Of a stretch of 13,742 nucleotides of DNA, positions 1-7,200 are shown in pieces (the first letter of the stretch is position 1; each line of letters starts with the position of its first letter). Both the position numbers and the translations under genes were made by a program. Below the pieces are notes generated by a model. It had not been told where the DNA came from. It made no database searches and saw nothing but the letters and a program-made list of their open reading frames with translations. The stretch is from the NCBI GenBank assembly GCA_937911445.1, contig CALDQY010000283.1, positions 1 through 13,742 on the forward strand, read 5' to 3'. This DNA is from an uncultured Rhodobiaceae bacterium (GTDB taxonomy: Archaea; Thermoplasmatota; Poseidoniia; Poseidoniales; Poseidoniaceae).

Positions 1-144
1 GACGATGGCGGCATCCCAGGTTACGATGGACGATTCTACGCCGAGCGAATGGCTGCAGCACTCGGACGCATCACCGAAGCGTTCGGTTGGAACGCCAAGG
101 AATTGTTCGACGGCAACAGACAGACGACGTTGTTCTCGTTTTAG
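1..144 (+). CDS. C-terminal end of a probable family B DNA polymerase with PIP box (5' partial)
   Basis: Frame 1 is open from the window edge to a TAG at 142-144, giving 47 residues. The protein ends QTTLFSF (nt 121-141), which fits the PCNA-interacting pattern Q-x-x-[hydrophobic]-x-x-[aromatic] at an extreme C-terminus. Just before it come an FYAERM...LGRITEAFGW stretch and AKELF. These resemble the thumb and tail of archaeal family B polymerases, where a YY-x-E-K...ALxRI...FGW helix pair precedes a PCNA-binding tail. By family knowledge this would be a replicative or repair polymerase acting with the sliding clamp. The catalytic motifs lie outside the window, so the polymerase call is an inference from the tail alone. 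Other PCNA clients are possible. The reading frame itself is convincing because it stops before the lipoprotein gene starts. Confidence 0.55.
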   Translation, partial: DDGGIPGYDGRFYAERMAAALGRITEAFGWNAKELFDGNRQTTLFSF

Positions 145-193
145 GCGAACAAATCGCAAAAGGCTTCTAAATGACGGAAAGGCAGGCAATGAT

Positions 194-1384
194 ATGGGCG
201 CAATCAGAAAAGCAACCTTCCTCGCTGTGCTGATGATGATCAGTGGACTTGCAGGATGCTTTGGAAACGAAGATGACGACAGTTCCCAAGAAATCGTTGC
301 TGTTTTCACGTATTCACCAGCCACCAACATTCGAGCAGGTCAAACCATTGACTTCGATGCACGGGATTCCTTGCCATCTGGTGTGGCATTGACTTACAAG
401 TGGGATTTTGATGGTGACCAATCCATCGATGCGACAGGCCGAAACGCTGACTGGACCTATCCTGAGACGGGCGAATACACCGTCGAATTGATTGTGAGCG
501 ACGGTTCAAACAGCCAATCGACAAGCAAGACGCTGACCGTTGTCGATGCAACTGCACTCCCACCCGAAGCAGAAATCACCTCCTTCTCGTCCGATGAGGA
601 TTGTGAGGGCGAGGATGTCGACGAAGGCTCCTACATTCACGTCTGGATTTGCGACCTGGAAAAATCACTCAGCTCGAGAAGCGCTGAAGGTGAAACCGAT
701 GTGCAACTTGATGCAAGTGATTCAACATCGGGTTCGTCCGATGATTATGTCTCAACCTACCATTGGGATTTGAACCTCGAATTCGATGCAGACGGTGATG
801 GAGACGCAACCAACGACAACGACCTCGAAGGTGAGACGGTTGCTTGGAAAGACGTGAAGCCAGGTGAGTATGAAATCGGTCTTACAATCACCAATGGCAA
901 GGGCCTTGTCGATTCGGACGACATCAAGGTCTACGTCTCATACGGAGCATCTTGGCTGGATTTTGAAATCGGGCGATCCACAAGCCAAAACCCAAACCAG
1001 CTTGACTTTGATTTCGAAGTTCACTACGACAACGACGCTGGCAATACCATTCGAAAGGTCGTTGGAAAATTGATGTATCCTGCAAAAGATGAGCCTTGTT
1101 TGCCTGGTGCTTCGTGCACAGGTCGTCTCGATTTGGTCGCATTCAACGAGGAGGGTGACGAGGCAACGTCGACAGAACCGACTGACAACTCGCAATACGA
1201 ATCACGTGACTCAAACTGCGATGACGACAAGTATTGCGTGGATCTGACGCTCTCCTCGTACCTCTTCACGGATTCAGACTCAGACTCGACGTACGGCGAT
1301 GGTGACTGGACGATGTCGGTCTCCAACAACGAAACCTACACACAACAGGTCGACCGCTACATGCTGCTCCTGATATACAAGTGA
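194..1384 (+). CDS. Secreted lipoprotein with PKD-type domains
   Basis: This is a 396-residue protein. I start at ATG 194 rather than the upstream in-frame ATG at 5, because from 194 the protein opens with a clean lipoprotein signal: MGAIRK, a hydrophobic core, then the lipobox L19-A20-G21-C22. The longer version would overlap the preceding gene's end and add a basic, non-signal extension. After lipid-anchored Cys22 comes an acidic linker. A PKD domain follows at about residues 34-118, with the hallmark WDFDGD at 70-75 and the GEYTVELIVSDG strand. A second PKD-like domain lies at about 125-250 (YHWDLN, then PGEYEIGLTITNG) and carries an acidic DADGDGD run at 198-204 that could bind calcium. 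The C-terminal part (251-396) is not recognised. It has closely spaced cysteine pairs (CLPGASC; NCDDDKYC) that could form disulfides outside the cell. No clear SD precedes the start. The likely role is a cell-surface adhesion or scaffold protein; its ligand is unknown. Confidence 0.85.
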   Translation: MGAIRKATFLAVLMMISGLAGCFGNEDDDSSQEIVAVFTYSPATNIRAGQTIDFDARDSLPSGVALTYKWDFDGDQSIDATGRNADWTYPETGEYTVELIVSDGSNSQSTSKTLTVVDATALPPEAEITSFSSDEDCEGEDVDEGSYIHVWICDLEKSLSSRSAEGETDVQLDASDSTSGSSDDYVSTYHWDLNLEFDADGDGDATNDNDLEGETVAWKDVKPGEYEIGLTITNGKGLVDSDDIKVYVSYGASWLDFEIGRSTSQNPNQLDFDFEVHYDNDAGNTIRKVVGKLMYPAKDEPCLPGASCTGRLDLVAFNEEGDEATSTEPTDNSQYESRDSNCDDDKYCVDLTLSSYLFTDSDSDSTYGDGDWTMSVSNNETYTQQVDRYMLLLIYK

Positions 1385-1404
1385 AAACCGCGAGACTCAA
1401 GCAC

Positions 1405-1433
1405 TTTTCGCTGCCAAAATTGAGCCTTTTCTT
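1405..1433 (+). terminator. Possible T-rich termination tract
   Basis: Two T4 runs (1405-1408 and 1427-1430, the latter continuing as CTT) lie just downstream of the lipoprotein stop codon, with no hairpin. Archaeal RNA polymerase can terminate on short T tracts in the non-template strand. The call rests only on position and composition. Confidence 0.25.
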
Positions 1434-1441
1434 ACCGACTC

Positions 1442-1450
1442 TTTCAAATA
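1442..1450 (+). promoter_or_regulatory. Candidate TATA box for the EF-1alpha/uS10 unit
   Basis: TTTCAAATA lies about 40 nt upstream of the EF-1alpha ATG. With the usual archaeal spacing of about 26 nt from TATA centre to start site, transcription would begin near 1472. That leaves a leader of about 18 nt that just includes the AAGGAG SD at 1475-1480. It is a weak match to the archaeal TATA consensus and is chosen by position. Confidence 0.35.
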
Positions 1451-1489
1451 GGGGTTGTTTGTCGCAGGGATGCTAAGGAGTAATTTAGT

Positions 1490-2785
1490 ATGCCATCACA
1501 ATGGGAAGATAAGAGCAAGCCACACCGTAACATCGTCTTCGTAGGTCACGTCGATCACGGAAAGTCGACCACTGTCGGTCGTCTTCTCCTCGACTCAGGT
1601 CACATCGAAGAGCACGTTATCGAAAAGAACGAAAAACTCGCCGCTGAGGCAGGTAAGGCCGGATTCGGTCTTGCATATGTCATGGACGGTCTAAAGGAAG
1701 AGCGAGAGCGTGGAATTACCATCGACGTCGCTCACAAGGAGTTCTTTACTCCTAAGTACTACTGGACCGTTATCGACGCTCCAGGTCACCGAGATTTCGT
1801 CAAGAACATGATCACTGGTGCTTCGCAAGCTGATACAGCGGTTCTCCTCTGTGCTGCAAACGACGGTGTCAACGCCCAAACCAAGGAACACGCGTTCCTT
1901 GCTAAGGTTCTTGGTGTCAGCGAATTGATTGTCCACGTTAACAAGATGGACATTTCTGGTGTCGACTGGTCCGAGGACAAGTACAAGTCCGCTGTCGCTG
2001 AAGTCACTGCACTTCTCAAGATGGCTGGATTTGGTGCTAAACTCGACAGCATTCCAATGATTCCTGCTTCGTCCCTCAACGGCGACAACGTCTTCCACAA
2101 GTCCGACAAGTGCCCATGGTACGACGGACCAACCCTCTTTGAGGCAATCGACGCTGCAGCAATGCCAAACAAGCCAATCGACAAGCCACTCCGACTACCT
2201 ATCCAAGACGTCTACAAGATCTCTGGTATCGGTACTGTCCCTGTTGGTAAGATCGAAACCGGAACTCTGAACACTGGTAAGACCGTTGTCTTCAACCCGT
2301 CCCAGAAGTCCGCTGAGGTCAAGTCGATTGAGATGCACCACACAATGGTCGACAAGGCTGAGCCAGGCGACAACGTTGGTTTCAACGTCCGTGGTCTCGC
2401 AGCTACCGACATCCGCCGTGGTGACGTCGCTGGATACGCTGACAACGAGCCAACCTATGTCCGTCACGATGAGACCTTCGTCGGTCAAATCCAACTCATG
2501 GACATTCCAAAGGCTGTCTCCGTCGGATACACACCTGTTTTCCACGCACACACCGCACAGGTCGCTGTTCGCTTCCAAGAACTTCTTGAGAAGACCAACA
2601 AGGCTGGTAAGGAAGCAAACCCATCGTTCCTCAAGAACGGCGATGCATGTTTGATTCGATTCCAACCGACCAAGCCAATGTCAATCGAGCAAATGGACAC
2701 CTTCCCTGAGTTGTCCCGATTCGCTATCCGTGACATGGGTAAGACCGTCGCGGCTGGTGTTTGTCTCAAGATCGAAAAGAAGTGA
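1490..2785 (+). CDS. tuf: Translation elongation factor 1-alpha (aEF1A)
   Basis: This is a 431-residue protein, the normal length for archaeal EF-1alpha. It is the GTPase that delivers aminoacyl-tRNA to the ribosomal A site in the cytoplasm. All G motifs are present: G1 GHVDHGKST at 19-27, switch I ERERGITID at 71-79, G3 DAPGH at 96-100, G4 NKMD at 151-154, and G5 around ASSL at 193-196. Switch I and the insertion between G1 and G2 are of the archaeal/eukaryotic type rather than bacterial EF-Tu. The two beta-barrel domains follow from about residue 225 (IGTVPVGKIETG) to the end. The start is fixed by a strong SD, AAGGAG at 1475-1480, nine bases before ATG. Codon use is strongly biased; for example, Asn in the G domain is essentially all AAC, as expected of a very highly expressed gene. 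uS10 follows 40 nt downstream, an arrangement common in archaea. EF-2 and uS7, often found upstream, are absent here. Confidence 0.99.
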   Translation: MPSQWEDKSKPHRNIVFVGHVDHGKSTTVGRLLLDSGHIEEHVIEKNEKLAAEAGKAGFGLAYVMDGLKEERERGITIDVAHKEFFTPKYYWTVIDAPGHRDFVKNMITGASQADTAVLLCAANDGVNAQTKEHAFLAKVLGVSELIVHVNKMDISGVDWSEDKYKSAVAEVTALLKMAGFGAKLDSIPMIPASSLNGDNVFHKSDKCPWYDGPTLFEAIDAAAMPNKPIDKPLRLPIQDVYKISGIGTVPVGKIETGTLNTGKTVVFNPSQKSAEVKSIEMHHTMVDKAEPGDNVGFNVRGLAATDIRRGDVAGYADNEPTYVRHDETFVGQIQLMDIPKAVSVGYTPVFHAHTAQVAVRFQELLEKTNKAGKEANPSFLKNGDACLIRFQPTKPMSIEQMDTFPELSRFAIRDMGKTVAAGVCLKIEKK

Positions 2786-2825
2786 GTGAACACCACTCAT
2801 TGATTTGGAACTGGAGGAATAGAGC

Positions 2826-3155
2826 ATGGCAGCCGTTACCGTCATCAAATTGACTGGAAACAACCATTCTGATATTGATCGAGTTGCAGGTCAAATTCGA
2901 CACATCTGCACCCAAAGCGAAACCAAGCTTCGAGGACCAATCCCTCTACCAACACGCCGTCTGGTCGTTCCTGTCCGACGTGCACCTGATGGTGAAGGAA
3001 GCGAAACCTATGATCACTGGGAACTTCGTGTTCACAAGCGCTTGTTGGAGATGCACATCAACTCTGGAAAGGATGAGAGCGCGCTCCGCTTGGTTGCAAA
3101 GATCGACATTCCAGACTCAGTTACCATTGAACTTTCAATGCGCACAGTCAACTGA
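2826..3155 (+). CDS. rps10: Ribosomal protein uS10 (S10), 30S subunit
   Basis: This is a 109-residue protein, slightly longer than the roughly 102 residues usual in archaea. It is a component of the head of the small ribosomal subunit. Family signatures include LRGPIPLPTRRLVVPVRR (about 35-52), which covers the loop reaching into the head near 16S rRNA. The archaeal/eukaryotic stretch SETYDHWELRVHKRLLEM (about 59-76) follows, and the protein ends in the IELSMR strand. The SD GGAGG at 2813-2817 sits eight bases before ATG. The gene is 40 nt behind EF-1alpha on the same strand with no obvious promoter between them, so co-transcription is likely. Two hairpins follow the stop immediately and face a convergent gene. 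Confidence 0.98.
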   Translation: MAAVTVIKLTGNNHSDIDRVAGQIRHICTQSETKLRGPIPLPTRRLVVPVRRAPDGEGSETYDHWELRVHKRLLEMHINSGKDESALRLVAKIDIPDSVTIELSMRTVN

Positions 3156-3157
3156 AG

Positions 3158-3197
3158 CATTCGAGCAATCGAATGAAGCGAGCATCAACGATGCTCG
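3158..3197. terminator. Tandem hairpins between convergent genes (candidate bidirectional terminator)
   Basis: Two perfect inverted repeats stand side by side in the 45-bp gap between the stops of uS10 and the GINS-like gene. Hairpin 1 pairs CATTCGA (3158-3164) with TCGAATG (3169-3175) around a GCAA loop, which is a GNRA tetraloop on the plus strand. Hairpin 2 pairs CGAGCATC (3179-3186) with GATGCTCG (3190-3197) around AAC. No T tract follows on either side, so they differ from bacterial intrinsic terminators. They may end or protect the 3' ends of both transcripts. That function is inferred from location and symmetry. Confidence 0.5.
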
Positions 3198-3200
3198 AAC

Positions 3201-4193
3201 TTACAACGGTGCAGCTTCCGCCGCGCCCGATTCAATGAGCCATTGTGCCATCGTTTCGTCCAAGTTGTGAACGTCACCAATGTGTAAGACTAGCTCTGAA
3301 CCGTCTGCAGTTGCAATAGGATCATCAAACGATTGCAGAATGCGAATGCGTAGCTTTGGGACTTCTTCGATTGCTGGCTCATCCTCGTTCATCCAATCGT
3401 CTGAAATGGCTGGTTTGGATGATGGAGCCAATTCCATTGCAGCACCGTGACGTCCTTCCTTCGAGGGTGCTGGTGCCTCTGGTAGCGGCATTGCTGGCTC
3501 TTCAGGTTCGTGTTCAGATGGATCTTGAGCAGCTTCGTACGCATCCCACTCAAGGGCTGCAATGCGATCTTCCTCATCAACATCGAACGTATCCATCGGT
3601 TCGGGCTTATCATCCTCGAACACCAGCGAAGGTGGTGCTCGATCGGTCAATGCTTCCTCTGTAAAATCATCCAATTGCATCGTACCTGGTTTGTGCACTG
3701 GCTCAATGAAATCCATTTCGCCACGCAGTCCATCCTGCATTTCTCTCCATCCAATTGTCATCTTGAATTTGTCCATTTCTTTCTCAATCGCATTGTACAA
3801 TGCACGTTCAGCAACATCCGCTTTCTGCCAATCCATCGGTGGTAGTGGTGTTGCCACATCTCCAACATTCGTCGCCATACGAAGCGATTGCGACGAAACA
3901 TGTGTCATCATCGCAACCATTCGACGTCGAGCCAATTCAGACGCAATGTGCCGCACGTTTGCTTGACGCTTTTGCTCGTTTTGAACGCGTAAATCTGCAC
4001 CATGCTTACGAATCATATCGTGAATCTGCAGATCGAGTGTGGTCAACAAACGCTTGACCATCTCCCAGAAATCCTTACGAGGCAAGTGCACTGGAACGTG
4101 GCGGTTGGTTTGCTGCCGATATGTGGCGAACAACTGCTCCTGAATCTCACGGGCCTGTTCAGGCGTGAGGAGGTTGTTGCTCGACATCATCAT
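3201..4193 (-). CDS. GINS complex subunit, Gins51-like, with long acidic linker
   Basis: This is a 330-residue protein. The N-terminal part (about 1-150) is helical: DFWEMVKRLL at 41-50, then NEQKRQANVRHIASELARRRMVAM around 71-95, and DVAERALYNAIEKEMDKFK at 126-144. This order (DFY-like helix, charged helix ending in an R-x-x-K/R motif, then an E-x-x-LY helix) matches the A domain of archaeal Gins51. The C-terminal 53 residues (278-330) match the small beta B domain: LRIRILQSFDDPIATADG, then GDVHNL and an ETMAQWLIESGAAE helix. A-then-B order is the Gins51 type. GINS activates the MCM helicase as part of the CMG complex and also contacts primase or polymerase. About 115 residues between the domains (160-275) are acidic, proline-rich and probably disordered, so the protein is much longer than the usual 180-200 residues. 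Three ATGs open the frame; GAGG at 4196-4199 favours the second or third (4190 or 4187). The homology is read by eye. Confidence 0.65.
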   Translation of the reverse strand: MMMSSNNLLTPEQAREIQEQLFATYRQQTNRHVPVHLPRKDFWEMVKRLLTTLDLQIHDMIRKHGADLRVQNEQKRQANVRHIASELARRRMVAMMTHVSSQSLRMATNVGDVATPLPPMDWQKADVAERALYNAIEKEMDKFKMTIGWREMQDGLRGEMDFIEPVHKPGTMQLDDFTEEALTDRAPPSLVFEDDKPEPMDTFDVDEEDRIAALEWDAYEAAQDPSEHEPEEPAMPLPEAPAPSKEGRHGAAMELAPSSKPAISDDWMNEDEPAIEEVPKLRIRILQSFDDPIATADGSELVLHIGDVHNLDETMAQWLIESGAAEAAPL

Positions 4194-4231
4194 AGCCTCG
4201 ATGTTTGGGTCTTTGAACTCTCTTGTCCAGA

Positions 4232-4240
4232 CTTAATCAA
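4232..4240. promoter_or_regulatory. Candidate shared TATA-like element in a divergent spacer
   Basis: CTTAATCAA (TTGATTAAG on the minus strand) is the most A/T-rich element in the 100-bp spacer between the GINS-like gene and the giant surface-protein gene. Start sites about 26 nt away would fall near 4262 on the plus strand and 4210 on the minus strand. The plus leader would then consist almost only of the SD hairpin, and the minus leader would just include the GAGG SD. The same nine bases occur at 13427-13435 in the other divergent spacer. It is a poor match to the TATA consensus, so confidence is low. Confidence 0.3.
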
Positions 4241-4266
4241 CTGAGACGAGGCTTCAAACCAAATGG

Positions 4267-4289
4267 CTCACCTCGCGAAGCGAGGTGAG
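4267..4289 (+). promoter_or_regulatory. Perfect hairpin occluding the SD of the giant surface-protein gene
   Basis: CTCACCTCGC (4267-4276) pairs perfectly with GCGAGGTGAG (4280-4289) around a GAA loop. The 3' arm contains GAGGTGA (4282-4288), a seven-base match to the SD complementary to the 16S tail, five bases before the GTG start. The 5' arm therefore imitates the anti-SD. As RNA the folded form would hide the ribosome-binding site. The apex GCGAAGC is a heptamer known from biophysical work to form an unusually stable mini-hairpin as DNA. The structure is seen directly; a regulatory role is inferred. Confidence 0.7.
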
Positions 4290-4293
4290 TTGA

Positions 4294-7200
4294 GTGAATC
4301 AGCCTAAGAAGCACGTTTCTGCGGTCTTCCTTGTGCTGTTGCTTGTCCTTGTTGGGCCTTCAACCTATGTTCAATCACGAACGGTGACCTACGGGCCAGT
4401 CACCTTCCAACCAACGACAAATGAAACCGCTGTCGATGCCAACATCACATCGATTCAGGTTCCTGCCAATCATACCATCACCTCAGGATTTGTTTCCATC
4501 GAACCGGTTTGGGAAACGGTCGAAGAAAACGGTACCTATTTTGGTTCAGGCTTACCGAATGCGTGGGCAAACGGTACGCACAACTTCACCTCCTCTCTTG
4601 CGCATGGTGGCCAACTGTCACTTGCAACCGATTCCTCTGTCGGATCACTGACCGATTTTGAAACGACGAAGATGGTTCCAACCGGCTGGTTGACCATGGG
4701 TCAAGATGGAGAAGCATGGGGTGTTCAGAATCTCTCATCGCTCCAAACAGGTCCACCACAAAGGGATGGAAACCACTCTCTTGCATACCTAACAACTGCT
4801 GAGAATGCATCCGGCTGCATCATTTCACCACACTACCAGACGCCCGAATTCATCAGCAACATGTCGCTTACCTTCGATCATTGGCGTTCCTTAGCGTCGG
4901 ATGATGCAGCATGGGTTGAGTACACGCTTGACAATCAATCCTCATGGCAACAGCTGGTTCCGAACGGTGGTTACTCCGACTCAGTAACAGCTAATCACCA
5001 CAGTCTGGCTCAATCGTTAACGTCGATTTGGTCCGGTGACGATGAACAATGGACGACATCTCGTTTTGAATTGGACCAATTGACGAACATTGCCACCAGC
5101 GAAACCATGCGATTCCGCTTTTGCATTGCCGTTGGCGCTTCAAGCAACCAACGCGATGGATGGTTCATCGATAACGTCACGTGGCACAACACGGGCGATG
5201 ACCCAGGTGCTTGGTTCCACGGAAACTTGACCGGTGACTATGCCCCAAATGCGGATGGGACCCTCATCATGCCCATCGATTTCTCAGGTCTGTCCAATCC
5301 AATCGAACTTGAGGTTCGTTCCAATTGGGATATTGAAGGCGGCAACAACGATGGTATGACCATATGGTATTCGATGGACCAAGGCGTTACATGGATTCTC
5401 CTCACACCCCTTCCTGGACTTCCTGGGTTTGGAGTAATCTACCAAGGGGTCCGCTACAGCGATGTATCCTTTGACTGGCTACCGATGTTCTACCCTGTTC
5501 CTGCAACAGCGCATAATCACACCAACGCTTCCAGTGCATTGCTCAAGTTCAATGTTCAAACCGATGCCATCGTCAACCATGGTGGTGGCGCTCCTGCCAA
5601 CGGTTGGGAGGGGATCATGATCGATAACGTGCAACTGCATTCAGGTGCCAACACGCCCAACCACGTCGTTCGCGTGTTGAACAATTTCACGACGCAACCG
5701 ACATATCAGAACGGCTCTACAGGAGGCTGGCTGGACAATGTCAGCGCTCCGAACCAATGGCAGTGGGTTTCCAGCATGGGTGTGAACGGGCCCCAAACAG
5801 ACGTCGACTCCTTTGAGGATCCACACATGATGCCGGAAGGCTGGGCCATCGACAACATCCGTGGTGTTGGATGGGCACACGGACTCCTCGGTAACACAAC
5901 CTTGGGCCCTTCACAATGGCATTCTGGACAAAACGGCGTCGGCATCCAACTCAACGGGCAATACGCTGCCAATTCCTTTGCCCATCTCATCTCTCCAGAG
6001 TACGTGCTCCCTGACAATGTCACAGCTCAACTGTCCTTCCGTCACTGGATTTGTACCGAATCGGCATGGGACGGTGGAGCCGTTTCGATCTCAACCGATG
6101 GTGGATTGAACTGGTGGTACCTTCCAGCAGATGTAGGAGGCTTTCACGATCAAATTTCGAATGTCAACACGAATTCTCCGTTTTATGGAGAAGGATTGCT
6201 CGATGGATCCCAGGTAACAGGTGGCTGTGGAAGTGGAGCACCACGTCCGTTCGAGTTGAAGACGTCAGATATTTCCAACCTCTCAGGTCAATCGGTTCGC
6301 CTACGATTCTCGTTCTTCTCTGATCAATACGTCGAACGCGATGGGTGGTACATCGATGATGCCGGTATCGATGTAGCCTTGTTTGAAACAGAAGGCGACT
6401 GGATTTCGCCGAGTATTGTACCGCACCCAGTGTTTGGTTACGGCCATCTCGATGGGCTTGCTCACGAACCGGCCAATACATCGCTCCGGTTCAGCCTGAT
6501 AGATGCCAATGGCAACATCATCCCAGAATACGAACAACGCATCATGCCGTTCTCAGTGGATTTGAATCCAGTAGAGCATCCTTCGATCCAAATCGTCGTT
6601 CACATGTCATCTGAGGACCCATTCCTGACACCTACCGTGGAGCGATTGGGACTTGGCGTTGTTCAGAGTTTCGGACGCTACCATCAGAAATACAACAGCG
6701 AAATGAGTGACTTTGAGGTGACGCAAGAAGGATTCCTCAAAGCAACAGTGGGAACAACAGTCGATTTTATTCATAATCCAGGTTGTATCTATGATGCAGT
6801 GAACATCCAGCAGATGGGTGGCAACGTGTCGCTGTATTCCTTCTCCTTCACGCGCAGTTCAAGCACGTATCTGCAAGGACCTTCAGTGAAACTCGAACAA
6901 TTTACTGTCAATACCGAGAAGGAATTGTATGCACCATGGTCCTTTACACTGAGTACAGGAGACGAATTCAAGGCGCTTGTTGTTGAACCGCACTGCCTCG
7001 TACCACCACAGGGACCTCATGTTTTGATTGGTCAGAACCAACTCGAAGCTGTTTCTTGGCCACCGAGTGGCCATGATTCGAACTTTGGTGTTCAGATGAT
7101 GTTCGATTCCATTGTGAACGGCTCGATCATCACCAATGCCACGGAACATGGCCATCTGTACGTCAACACCTCCAGTTCAACGAGTTATCAATTCCGACAT

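Noticed and set aside
5..193. N-terminal extension of the lipoprotein gene back to ATG 5
   Set aside because: It overlaps the end of the upstream gene in another frame, is basic and low in complexity, and would bury the lipoprotein signal peptide that starts at 194.
1691..2665. Long minus-strand open frames inside EF-1alpha
   Set aside because: They are antisense shadows of a strongly biased gene; the proteins have no recognisable domains and no start context.
4194..4253. Inverted repeat AGCCTCG (4194-4200) / CGAGGCT (4247-4253) in the divergent spacer
   Set aside because: A 7-bp repeat over a 46-bp gap is close to chance in 100 bp, and the expected transcripts would not contain both arms.
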